A program made the position numbers and the translations under genes. This document shows, in pieces, positions 8,700 through 16,816 of a DNA stretch of 64,000 nucleotides; within the stretch, counting starts at the first letter, position 1; every line of letters starts with the position of its first letter. The notes under the pieces were generated by a model. That model was not told the origin of the DNA, searched no databases, and worked only from the letters and a program-made list of their open reading frames with translations. The DNA lies in assembly GCA_013298595.1 (NCBI GenBank), contig JAAFIG010000006.1:62001-126000 (forward strand). Direction: 5' to 3'. The stretch comes from Deinococcales bacterium (GTDB lineage Bacteria; Deinococcota; Deinococci; Deinococcales; JAAFIG01).

Positions 8700-10064
8700 T
8701 TACTTCTTGTAACCGCCTTCTTTAGCAACTTTTTCAGCGGCTGTTTGACCAAGTTTCAGAGCTTGGGAAACACTGTACTGACCAGCTAAGGCACCTGCCA
8801 CATATTGTCCAACTTGTGTACCAAGGGCTTGAAATTCTGGAATACCCACAAATTGCACACCAACGTAAGGAACTGGATCTTTCGTGGCATCGGTTGGATC
8901 AGCACGATTGATTGAATCTAGGGTGATACCAGCAAAATCACCAGCTGCTTTTTTGTACTCTGGGTTAGCATAGGTGCTGGCTCGAGTTCCTGGGGGTACG
9001 CTTGCCCATGTACCATTGGTTTTGGCTACTAAAGCAATGTATTCTTTACTGGTTGCCCATGTAATAAACTTAAAGGCGGCATCACTGACTTTACTCGATT
9101 TTGGAATAGCTAACGACCATGACCAGAGCCAGTTGCTACCTTTTGGAGTGCCAGGTCCTGTTGGGGCGTTGGCAAAACCAACGGTATCCACAATCTTTGA
9201 TTGACGTGGGTCTTTGAGGAATCCTGCTGCCACTGTTGCATCAATCCACATACCACATTTGTTTTGGCTCATATAGGTTAGGTTTTCGGTAAAACCATTA
9301 CCTGTTGCTCCAGGAGCACCATATTTCTTTTGTAAATTAACGTAGAACGTCAGGGCACTGTTCCAAGCTGGCGAGTTGATGGTAGCGTTCCAGTTTGTAT
9401 CAAACCAGCGTCCACCAAAGGTATTAACCATTGTGCTAAACACTGCCATGTTCTCACCCCAACCAGGTAAGCCACGTAAGCAAATACCAAAGAAACCATT
9501 TTGGGGTTTATGTAGTTTAGCTGCAAAGGTTTGAATTTGTGTCCATGTTGGTTTTACAGGCATGGTCAGTTTAGCCGCAGCAAAAGCAGCTTTGTTATAA
9601 AAAGTCATACTTGACTCGGCATAGAAAGGTAAGGCGTACAGATTTTTGTTGTACGACAAGCCAAGGCGAACTGGTGTTAAAAGGTCGGCTAGGTCGTAAC
9701 TGGCTTTGATGCTAGCATTTCTATCAAACAGTGCATCCATTGAGTTTAACCAACCGTTTTTTGCCCAAATTGGCACTTCGTACGTACCAATGGTGGCAAC
9801 ATCATAACTCCCTGCACCCGTGGCAATATCAGTGGTAACTTTTTGGCGTAATTCGTTTTCTGGTAGCACATTCCATTTTAAGTTAATACTAGGGTTAGCT
9901 GCTTCAAAGACATTGGTCAAACTTTCCATCGTTTTCATATCCGAGTTGTTGACCGTAGCGATGGTCACAGTGACTGGACTTTGGGCAAATGCTCCTGTGG
10001 CTAAGGCAGCAATCGCAGCACTCGAGACTAAACCTGCACTGATAATCCAAACTTTTGATTTCAT
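8700..10064 (-). CDS. Periplasmic polyol-binding protein of ABC transporter (SmoE type)
   Basis: An extracellular solute-binding protein family 1 member of 454 residues. The signal peptide ends near AFA-Q (residues 27/28) without a lipobox, so it should be a soluble periplasmic protein. Stretches such as DIATGAGSYDVATIGTYEVP, ALPFYAESSMTFYNK and LRGLPGWGENMAVF are characteristic of the sorbitol/mannitol-binding SmoE/MtlE group. AGGAG lies 5 nt before ATG 10064. It is the first gene of an operon transcribed away from the LacI-type regulator, with operators between them. Only two CTCGAG sites occur in the gene and none between about 9000 and 10018. Ligand identity is inferred from family resemblance. 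Confidence 0.93.
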   Translation of the reverse strand: MKSKVWIISAGLVSSAAIAALATGAFAQSPVTVTIATVNNSDMKTMESLTNVFEAANPSINLKWNVLPENELRQKVTTDIATGAGSYDVATIGTYEVPIWAKNGWLNSMDALFDRNASIKASYDLADLLTPVRLGLSYNKNLYALPFYAESSMTFYNKAAFAAAKLTMPVKPTWTQIQTFAAKLHKPQNGFFGICLRGLPGWGENMAVFSTMVNTFGGRWFDTNWNATINSPAWNSALTFYVNLQKKYGAPGATGNGFTENLTYMSQNKCGMWIDATVAAGFLKDPRQSKIVDTVGFANAPTGPGTPKGSNWLWSWSLAIPKSSKVSDAAFKFITWATSKEYIALVAKTNGTWASVPPGTRASTYANPEYKKAAGDFAGITLDSINRADPTDATKDPVPYVGVQFVGIPEFQALGTQVGQYVAGALAGQYSVSQALKLGQTAAEKVAKEGGYKK

Positions 10065-10089
10065 ATGATCTCCTAAAACTACTTAAATC

Positions 10090-10095
10090 TGTATA
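10090..10095 (-). promoter_or_regulatory. Candidate -10 of the polyol ABC operon
   Basis: On the minus strand TATACA lies about 26 nt upstream of the binding-protein start, with TTGATT 19 nt before it. The Shine-Dalgarno AGGAG follows downstream. The spacing is longer than ideal, so this is a weak call. The nearest CACGTG operator lies about 80 bp upstream. Confidence 0.35.
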
Positions 10096-10165
10096 GAACG
10101 AATGAAAACCGTAAAATCAACAATTTCTTGTTTGTCACCCCCTTAAAAAAATTCAAAAATGCTTT

Positions 10166-10183
10166 AATGGACACGTGTCCATT
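10166..10183. promoter_or_regulatory. LacI-family operator 1 (CACGTG-centred palindrome)
   Basis: An 18-bp perfect palindrome centred on ACGT: AATGGACACGTGTCCATT. It resembles operators 2 and 3 in half-site (TGG-CAC) and centre. Odd-even LacI-family sites with a central CG are typical. It probably binds the adjacent regulator and represses the polyol operon. Confidence 0.7.
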
Positions 10184-10218
10184 TGAATCGCAAACAAAAG
10201 ACAAATTGATATCTTGCG

Positions 10219-10252
10219 TTTTTTATTCTCACCTACTTGGTAGAATAAAAAA
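10219..10252. other. A/T-rich inverted repeat in the lacI-smoE intergenic region
   Basis: TTTTTTATTCT and AGAATAAAAAA face each other across a short ACC/GGT-extended loop, between operators 1 and 2. It could act as a terminator-like element in both directions, isolating the regulator from read-through, or it could simply be A/T-rich promoter DNA. I cannot decide between these. Confidence 0.4.
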
Positions 10253-10259
10253 TTGTCTA

Positions 10260-10277
10260 AATGGTCACGTGGTCATT
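10260..10277. promoter_or_regulatory. LacI-family operator 2 (imperfect CACGTG palindrome)
   Basis: AATGGTCACGTGGTCATT carries the same half-site as operator 3 on the left and a mismatched right half. Its centre is 94 bp from operator 1 and 66 bp from operator 3. The three sites could support looping by a tetrameric or paired dimeric repressor. Confidence 0.6.
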
Positions 10278-10323
10278 ACTCTACAAGATGGAGCTTACAT
10301 TTGTAAAGCCCCAAAAAATGTTT

Positions 10324-10345
10324 ATACTGGTCACGTGACCAGTAT
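10324..10345. promoter_or_regulatory. LacI-family operator 3 overlapping the regulator start codon
   Basis: A 22-bp perfect palindrome with the core TGGTCACGTGACCA. The likely GTG start of the regulator (10335) lies at its centre. Repressor bound here would block its own transcription or early elongation, so autoregulation is inferred. Confidence 0.7.
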
Positions 10346-11360
10346 CCTCGATGTTGCTAAAAAAGCAGGGGTTTCACCCACCACTGCAAAACGCGCCGTC
10401 AATCAACCACACCTCTTAACTCAGGCTACCTTAGAACGCGTCCAAACCGCCATTCAAGCCCTCAATTACGAACCTGACCGCATGGCAGGCGCACTGCGGC
10501 GCGGACACAGCAAAACCATTGGCTTAATGGTTGGTAACATCATCGAACCATTCTTTGCCCAACTCACCCGTACAATCGCTAAAGCTGTCCATGCCAAAGG
10601 TTACGCCCTCATTATTGCCGACAACGAATACGACTCGAGCCTTGAACTCGAGAATTTACGTATGTTCCACGGACAACGGGTCAGTGGTCTTATTTTGCGT
10701 TCCGCTTTCGGCACAGGCAACCTCGAGTATATGCAACGCTTACAAGAACAAGGCACATTTATTCTCGAGATAGACCATTTTTTAGCCAATAGTGGCTTTA
10801 GTCATATCATGCTTGATAACCGTGCAGGTGTCGAAATGGGGCTGCGGTACTTACATAGTTTAGGACATCAAAAAATCGCACCTTTAACCTTATTTGATGC
10901 CACCAAGCTCCAAGACGAACGCGCCAAAGCCTTCAATGAAATCATGCTAAGCCTTGGCTTAAAAATACCCAAAGCCTATCAACACAGCACCACCCCAACT
11001 GAAGAAGGCGCGTACCAACGCACCCTCGAGTTAATGCGATTACCTGACCCACCCACCGCGATTATTTCCATGACTGGTAACGAAGCTGCAGGCGCTTTTC
11101 GAGCCTTCAAAGAAAAAAATATTCGCATTCCAGAAGATGTTTCTTTTTTAACTTTCGATGATTACTCGTGGATGAGTTTAGTCGAACCACCCTTAGATGT
11201 GATCGTGCAACCAATTGAAGCAATGGGTTTACGAGCCGTAGAAATAACCATTAGTGCCATCGAACGCCGCCAACTAGATACCGTAGTACAAGAACGATTC
11301 CCCAGCCGTTTAATTCGCCGAGGCAGTTGTACCGCACCAAGAAAACACACTTTGAAATAA
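10335..11360 (+). CDS. LacI-family transcriptional regulator of the polyol cluster
   Basis: The DNA-binding helix-turn-helix is visible at once from GTG 10335: SILDVAKKAGVSPTTAKRAVN, followed by the hinge-helix region (NYEPDRMAGALRRGHSKTIG). The periplasmic-binding-protein-like effector domain covers the rest. From this start the protein has 341 residues, the usual family length. The open frame continues upstream, but those 69 codons do not look like protein and contain two of the operators. No Shine-Dalgarno is seen, so initiation may be leaderless. It is divergent from the transporter operon and probably represses it until an imported polyol or its derivative binds. Confidence 0.88.
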   Translation: MTSILDVAKKAGVSPTTAKRAVNQPHLLTQATLERVQTAIQALNYEPDRMAGALRRGHSKTIGLMVGNIIEPFFAQLTRTIAKAVHAKGYALIIADNEYDSSLELENLRMFHGQRVSGLILRSAFGTGNLEYMQRLQEQGTFILEIDHFLANSGFSHIMLDNRAGVEMGLRYLHSLGHQKIAPLTLFDATKLQDERAKAFNEIMLSLGLKIPKAYQHSTTPTEEGAYQRTLELMRLPDPPTAIISMTGNEAAGAFRAFKEKNIRIPEDVSFLTFDDYSWMSLVEPPLDVIVQPIEAMGLRAVEITISAIERRQLDTVVQERFPSRLIRRGSCTAPRKHTLK

Positions 11361-11405
11361 ATTCTCGAGTACACAAAAATATTAAGTGTGCACTCGAGAA
11401 TTTTT
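11360..11405 (+). terminator. Intrinsic terminator of the LacI-type gene with CTCGAG in both arms
   Basis: An 11-bp stem AATTCTCGAGT/ACTCGAGAATT is extended by four more pairs after one mismatch, with an 11-nt loop and a run of five T at the end. The stem begins inside the stop codon. Each arm carries a complete CTCGAG. Confidence 0.8.
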
Positions 11406-11456
11406 CTGCTGTAACTGCACAGTTGTCTAAGATTTTGATTACTGATAGCGACATTT

Positions 11457-11500
11457 AATTCTCAAGCGACGACTGAGTCAGTAGGCAGTCGCTCGAGAAC
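11457..11500 (-). terminator. Probable terminator of the second GH74-like gene
   Basis: On the minus strand, a hairpin with arms around CGACTG and CAGTCG, extended outward by TTCTCGAG / CTTGAGAA with small bulges, follows the gene's stop codon. The downstream T-run is weak (TTAAAT), so termination efficiency is uncertain. One arm again contains CTCGAG. Confidence 0.5.
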
Positions 11501-11508
11501 TTTGCTAC

Positions 11509-13740
11509 TTATGGTGTCAGTTGCCCGTAGACAAATCCAATACCACCAAAACCGATGTAGACCTTACCAAAAGTACTCGGGTCGCCTTCAATGGTTTGTA
11601 CGTTATCCATAATGCCAATCGGGTAATCGGAAATATTTTTCCACGTTGTAGCATTATCGCTCGAGCGCCAAATGCCGTATTGCCCACCAACTTTGCCCGC
11701 GATAAAAATGGTTGGATAACCGCCCACTGTTAAGGGTTTACCAAAACCGTATGCCGACACTCGAGTGACATTAGCAACATCTGTCCAAGTTGTGCCACCA
11801 TCGGTGCTGCGTTTGAATGGTGCATCTAAACCATCTAAACCACCTGAGGTAAAAAATAAATGCCCTGCTTGGTCAGGTACAGCTCGGAGTTTGGCATTAA
11901 ACACACTAAACGGTGTGATCTCGCCCGTAAAAACCAGTGTCCAACTCGAGCCACCATCGGTGGTTTTGTACAACCCTTTGGCACTGTGATACAAGTAAAA
12001 AACACCTGCTGTAACACGGTCTGCTGCCAGCACTTGTCTTCGCAGGTAGAACTGAAAATGCGAACCCGGTTCGTTGGCAGGTGCATCTGGCAGCGTAATC
12101 ATTTGCCATGACTGACCACGGTCTTTGGTGAAATACGCGGCTCGATTTAAGGATGGTTGCCAAATAATGTTTTTGGTATCGCCGCTATTCACGGCGATAT
12201 TACCAAAGCCAAAATTAGCAGCTAGCGGTTTGATACCCTCGAGATTGCCATAAGCTGGGGCGGGAAATTTTGGAAACACCGTCCAAGTAAAACCACCATC
12301 GGTGGAGTACCCTGTTTGCAAACTTTGCCCATCGAGTTGACACCAATAATCACAACCGTAAGCTCGATGGTCAGATACCACAGCCACCAAAAATTTTGGA
12401 TCTGAGGCAGCATAATCTAAATCCCAAGCACTATTAAAACGCAGTGTGGGCAGTTTTTTCGTGGCGTATACATCTAAGTTTTCATGGGTAAAAATTCCAA
12501 AATCCCAACTGGCAGTGACAACAGCACCATTTGGCGGAGCAATCACATCGTTAGAAACCAGTTGTTCGATCCCTCGAGATTGAATTTGCCATCTGATAAT
12601 GTTGCTCGAGTCGATATCGGCATACCAAACACCAGCACCTTGGGCGTACCAGAGGCGACCAACATTTTGTGGATCAAAAATAATTTGAGCTGTCGAGAAA
12701 TATCCTTCGCCACCCATATTCGGAATCCAAGGCACATCCTCGGGGCTACCACTGACGGTGCGCTCGGTCAGTGTCCATGTTTGCCCAGCATCTACACTGC
12801 GGTACAAGCCACCACCATCGTTGATTGCCAGCACTTGATTGGGTTGACGTGCATCGCTGATGACACTACTAAAATAATCGGCATTGACACCCATTTTTTC
12901 GTAGACACCCGCTTTAAAACGCCATGTGCCTTGATTGGTTGCCACGTATAAAACACCACCCGATAACGATGAACCATTAAATTGCAAAGCACTGCCAGCA
13001 TCGCTCGAGATTCGATTCCACGTCTGCCCAGCATCGGTGCTTTGGTACATCCCGTTTTTGTTACTACCAGCATAAATTGTTTGGCTTATACCAGCTTGGC
13101 TGCTCGAGGGGTCAAAGAGAATCGCTGTTACCCCTGGTCCTGTGCCATTATCGCGTTCGGGTTTACCTTTGATTAAACTGAGTTGCGTCCAACTCGAGCC
13201 AGCATTTTCACTGCGCCACAAACCTGTTTCAGGCGTGCCAAACAGCACGATATTGGCATTGGCTGGGTCGACCATCAGTTTTTGATTGATTTGTCGCCAA
13301 TCGTCGTTGGCATTAAATTTTTGTTCAGGTAAGGCGGTTCGTGTCCAAGTTGCCCCTTGGTTATTACTGCGAAAGACACGACCTCGAGTTGCCATATAGG
13401 CAATGTTCTCGTCGGTTGGAGCGCTTGCCACTGCCAAGACACCATTGGCATTTTCGCTGGTCACATCCTCGAGTGGCATACTCTGCGCGGTGAACGCTTG
13501 CACCCACGTGTTATTGACCCAACGGTACAAACCATAGGTATCGGTGATGGCAAAACGCACACGCCCAGCAGGATGAAACGATAAGCCTGTGATAAAACCA
13601 CCAGCCCCTGTTTTCAGAGGTTTCCAAATGTAGGCATTGTTTGGATTTGGATTTTCTGCAATTGGTTTTTGAGCCTCTGTGTTACAAGCCACCAGTGCTG
13701 CTAAACCCAAAACAAGGCTACTGACAAATCGAATATTCAT
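11509..13740 (-). CDS. GH74-like/BNR-repeat lipoprotein (shorter paralogue)
   Basis: This 743-residue protein begins with a lipoprotein signal (lipobox LVAC, Cys19). The body consists of Asp-box/BNR-type blades of the form SxDGGxTW (for example STDGGFTWTVF, TTDGGSSWTLV, STDGGTTWTDV), giving the tandem beta-propeller fold of GH74 xyloglucanases and sortilin-like proteins. Near the N-terminus, AITDTYGLYRW aligns with the GH74 segment that carries a catalytic Asp, but GG is replaced by YG. It is diverged from its neighbour, so activity is less certain. GAGG upstream of the ATG may be part of a CTCGAG copy doing double duty as ribosome-binding site. It was probably transcribed together with the longer paralogue. 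Confidence 0.82.
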   Translation of the reverse strand: MNIRFVSSLVLGLAALVACNTEAQKPIAENPNPNNAYIWKPLKTGAGGFITGLSFHPAGRVRFAITDTYGLYRWVNNTWVQAFTAQSMPLEDVTSENANGVLAVASAPTDENIAYMATRGRVFRSNNQGATWTRTALPEQKFNANDDWRQINQKLMVDPANANIVLFGTPETGLWRSENAGSSWTQLSLIKGKPERDNGTGPGVTAILFDPSSSQAGISQTIYAGSNKNGMYQSTDAGQTWNRISSDAGSALQFNGSSLSGGVLYVATNQGTWRFKAGVYEKMGVNADYFSSVISDARQPNQVLAINDGGGLYRSVDAGQTWTLTERTVSGSPEDVPWIPNMGGEGYFSTAQIIFDPQNVGRLWYAQGAGVWYADIDSSNIIRWQIQSRGIEQLVSNDVIAPPNGAVVTASWDFGIFTHENLDVYATKKLPTLRFNSAWDLDYAASDPKFLVAVVSDHRAYGCDYWCQLDGQSLQTGYSTDGGFTWTVFPKFPAPAYGNLEGIKPLAANFGFGNIAVNSGDTKNIIWQPSLNRAAYFTKDRGQSWQMITLPDAPANEPGSHFQFYLRRQVLAADRVTAGVFYLYHSAKGLYKTTDGGSSWTLVFTGEITPFSVFNAKLRAVPDQAGHLFFTSGGLDGLDAPFKRSTDGGTTWTDVANVTRVSAYGFGKPLTVGGYPTIFIAGKVGGQYGIWRSSDNATTWKNISDYPIGIMDNVQTIEGDPSTFGKVYIGFGGIGFVYGQLTP

Positions 13741-13820
13741 TAGGTTTTACCTCGAGTCTGACCTTAATTCTGACACCTCGAGCCAACCAAGAAACAATTC
13801 TCGAGCACAGATTGATTGTC

Positions 13821-13853
13821 ACTCGAGGTGGATTTAGACAACCCACCTCGAGT
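13821..13853. other. Intergenic hairpin with CTCGAG in both arms between the two GH74-like genes
   Basis: ACTCGAGGTGG and CCACCTCGAGT form an 11-bp perfect stem with an 11-nt loop. No T-run follows on either strand, so it is not a classical terminator. It may stabilise or attenuate the transcript between the two lipoprotein genes. Three more CTCGAG copies lie within the next 70 bp. Confidence 0.65.
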
Positions 13854-13860
13854 TTGTTGG

Positions 13861-16599
13861 TTATTGCAATTGCCCATAAAACGTTCCGCGTCCGTTGGTC
13901 ATGACGTAAACTTTGCCGTAAACATTGACATCACCTTCGATGCTGGTGAATTTACCTGTCAACACATTATTGGCAGCCGTCGAGATACGAACCCAAGTTG
14001 TTGCATCATCGTCACTGCGCCAAATACCTTCGACACCATTGACCACACCCGCCAAAAAGATGGTTGGGTTGCTGCGGTTTGGTGCAGACTTACCATATGC
14101 CACACCAAGCGCACGACCAACAGCACTAATCTTAGTGAAATCCTGCCCACCATTGACCGAACGCCACAATCCTTGTTCACCTCGAGTCAGCAGCAATTCT
14201 TGGGCTGTATTAGGTTTGCTGCGTAGTTGTTCGCCACCATGCCACGGCGCACCATCGGTAAAAGGATCAAACGACTTCCAAGTTAAACCACCGTCCGTAC
14301 TGCGGTAGAGCTTGGTTTGATACCCAGCGATATTGCCATACACATAAAACGTTTTGGCATTGACTTTGTCTGCCACCAATGGTTCGCCATTCAGGTAGGT
14401 ACTAACAAATGGACCATTGTAGTAATACATCGGGCTAAAACTTTCGTTTGTACCCTCGATTAACCCTTTTTTCCAAGTGCGTCCACCATCGAGTGTGGCA
14501 TAAACACCTTCGCCAGCTTGCGCCCAAACAATGTTATTTTTATCACCCAACCCAAGTGCAATGCGTCCAACTCGAGCATCTTGAGGAATACTTGGAAAGC
14601 GCTGCCAATCGATACCACCATTGGTCGAAAATCCTGCAAAAGTTCGCTCTGGGTTGTACCAATAAATCTGGTCTTGCCCAACTGCAACTAAGTAATTGGG
14701 GTCACTCGAGAGAGCATCTATGCTGGTGTAGGTAAATAATGGGATCTGATGAGCCGATTGGAAATCTGGCACAACATCAAGGTCGTTATAGACAAACCCA
14801 GCTAAATCTGAGATACCACTGATGTACTTGCCATTGGCTAAACTTTTACCTGTGATGTCCACTGTTTCGGCAACGCCTTTGCTGTACGTTGTCCATTTGG
14901 CACTCGAGTGACCATTGGCATCGCGGGAACGCAAATTATTGGTGCGCCAAATACCAAAGCCACCTGTTGCCCATGCCCGATTTGGGTCGAATGGATCGAG
15001 GGCTGCGCCTTGTCCAAAACTTTGATCCTGATTGGTCACCCAACCTTCTTGGGCTTTGACATCACCATCATCGAAGTCTATGCGTGCCCATGTGCGTCCG
15101 CCATCTTCGCTCGAGAAACCTTTACGCCACTCATAAGAGGTAAACCAAGGCGTGACCAACAAATGATCCTGCCCAGCCACCGTAACGGCACTCATCCCAT
15201 CAAAGTTCATGGCACGATCAGGAGAAATATTTGTCCAGACACCAGCCTCGAGTCGGTAGACACCATTGGGTGTATTGCCATCCTCAACCCAATTATTGGC
15301 AGGGTTGGGTTTGAGGAAACTGGCATACAAAATACCTTTGCTACTAACACTGACATCACCCATTAAGTAACCAGGAATTTCTGCTCCAGCCACATTACGA
15401 GCCTCGAGTACTTTGCGCCATGTCGCACCAGCATCATCGGTTTGGTATACGCCTTCTTTGGCAATACCAACCCAAACTCGTTTTGAACCAGCCCCCGCCG
15501 TACCCGAAGTCGGATCGAATGCCACAAAACCCACGCCCTGCACAGCATCACCTTTAGGTAGAGTGGCAATCGCTGCCCAACTCGAGCCACCATCGGTCGA
15601 ACGCCACAAACCCTGCCCTCGAGAACCAAAGTAAACAACCGCTGAACTGTTTGGGTCTACGGCTAAGCGTTCACCACTCGAGCGCCAATCGGCATTACCA
15701 AAAATAGCAATATCGGTTTTTAGTACACGCCAAGTTGTACCTCGATCGGTGGATTTGAGCAAAGCCGATTGTGTATCGGCATCCGATTTGCCATTGCCAG
15801 CCGCTGCATAAACAATGTTGGCATCGGACGGATCTAGGGCAATGGATTCGGTATCAAAATACCCTGTTTGTGCTTTGGTAAAACCATCAGAAAGCGGTAT
15901 CCAAAAACCCGTACTTTCGTTCCAACGAAAAGTACCACCGACATCGGTGCGGACATAGACCAAATTGCGTTCTTTAGGATGCACCACCACACCTGTCACC
16001 ATGCCGCCACCACCAACTTCGACGTTCTTCCAAACCGTTGCACCTGTGGGTGTTGGCGGCGGTGGGTCGGTATTTTCGGTCACTACACTAAAGGCAGGAT
16101 CAAACCACCAAGGCGCAGTGGTTGCTGCCTCAAAATCTGCATTGAGCAAAATATTTTTACCGCTCGAGTCAAGCAATTTTGTGTCATCAATAAAAGTCGG
16201 TGTGCTGGCAGGACTCGAGTTGGTAATGTTAAAGGTAAATTTTGGATTCGCACCGATTGTAACTGCCACCGAGCAAGTCTTCCACTCACTCGAGGCAACA
16301 CAAGGTACATTGGCTAAACTTTTACTCCAACTGCCTTCAAAAAACCGCAGTGTGACTTCGCCTGCGCCTTTCAAGCGAAAACTCGCGGTGTACTGAGCAC
16401 CCGCCACAGCTGTCCCTTCCTGAGCGATGTTATCCCAACTACTCGGACCACTGGCTTTAACCAGTTTATTGCTACCCAATGCTTTAGGGTCGCTCGAGTT
16501 CACAACAGGATTTTGCACAATAGGGCTTTGCACAGCCGTATTACAAGCTGCCAGCACTGCCAAACCTAGAACAAGACTGATTTGCTGAAATCGTTTCAT
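13861..16599 (-). CDS. GH74 family glycoside hydrolase-like lipoprotein (probable xyloglucanase)
   Basis: A surface lipoprotein of about 912 residues. The start is ATG 16599, with GGAGG 9 nt upstream; the lipobox is LAAC. Residues about 35-175 form a carbohydrate-binding-like jelly-roll (WDNIAQEGTAVAGAQYTASF, GAGEVTLRFFEGSW). A proline-rich linker and the double propeller follow. The GH74 hallmark GGGGMVTGVVVHP then VYVRTDVGGTFRW appears near residue 190-220, including the expected catalytic Asp. Several Asp-box blades (SSEDGGRTW, STDGGLTW, SVNGGQDF) follow. GH74 enzymes usually cut xyloglucan or other beta-1,4-glucans, so the cell may use plant polysaccharide. The exact substrate is inferred. 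Confidence 0.87.
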   Translation of the reverse strand: MKRFQQISLVLGLAVLAACNTAVQSPIVQNPVVNSSDPKALGSNKLVKASGPSSWDNIAQEGTAVAGAQYTASFRLKGAGEVTLRFFEGSWSKSLANVPCVASSEWKTCSVAVTIGANPKFTFNITNSSPASTPTFIDDTKLLDSSGKNILLNADFEAATTAPWWFDPAFSVVTENTDPPPPTPTGATVWKNVEVGGGGMVTGVVVHPKERNLVYVRTDVGGTFRWNESTGFWIPLSDGFTKAQTGYFDTESIALDPSDANIVYAAAGNGKSDADTQSALLKSTDRGTTWRVLKTDIAIFGNADWRSSGERLAVDPNSSAVVYFGSRGQGLWRSTDGGSSWAAIATLPKGDAVQGVGFVAFDPTSGTAGAGSKRVWVGIAKEGVYQTDDAGATWRKVLEARNVAGAEIPGYLMGDVSVSSKGILYASFLKPNPANNWVEDGNTPNGVYRLEAGVWTNISPDRAMNFDGMSAVTVAGQDHLLVTPWFTSYEWRKGFSSEDGGRTWARIDFDDGDVKAQEGWVTNQDQSFGQGAALDPFDPNRAWATGGFGIWRTNNLRSRDANGHSSAKWTTYSKGVAETVDITGKSLANGKYISGISDLAGFVYNDLDVVPDFQSAHQIPLFTYTSIDALSSDPNYLVAVGQDQIYWYNPERTFAGFSTNGGIDWQRFPSIPQDARVGRIALGLGDKNNIVWAQAGEGVYATLDGGRTWKKGLIEGTNESFSPMYYYNGPFVSTYLNGEPLVADKVNAKTFYVYGNIAGYQTKLYRSTDGGLTWKSFDPFTDGAPWHGGEQLRSKPNTAQELLLTRGEQGLWRSVNGGQDFTKISAVGRALGVAYGKSAPNRSNPTIFLAGVVNGVEGIWRSDDDATTWVRISTAANNVLTGKFTSIEGDVNVYGKVYVMTNGRGTFYGQLQ

Positions 16600-16699
16600 A
16601 AAACACAACCTCCAAGCAGAACTCGAGAAAGAACGATTGTTGCTGGTAACGGTACCGATGCCAGTACAACCCAAGCGAGGTACATAGTCCTCTCACTTC

Positions 16700-16732
16700 C
16701 GCCAAGTGGTTGTTATTTGTCGCCAAGTGGTT
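16700..16732. promoter_or_regulatory. Two direct repeats CGCCAAGTGGTT, 21 bp apart
   Basis: The 12-mer CGCCAAGTGGTT occurs at 16700-16711 and again at 16721-16732, exactly two helical turns apart, in the 216-bp divergent region between the GH74-like gene and the membrane-protein gene. This arrangement fits an activator binding as two adjacent subunits on one DNA face. The regulator is not identifiable from the window. Confidence 0.6.
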
Positions 16733-16816
16733 TGCCAGCGCTGCCAATGGTCACTCGAGATAGTCTGATTCAGAGTTCAATGTATGCTTTGAACATATCG
16801 CAAAAAGGGTAAAATT

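Noticed and set aside
10128-10334. Upstream 69-codon extension of the LacI-type protein
   Set aside because: The residues do not resemble the family, and the DNA carries operators and an A/T-rich inverted repeat.
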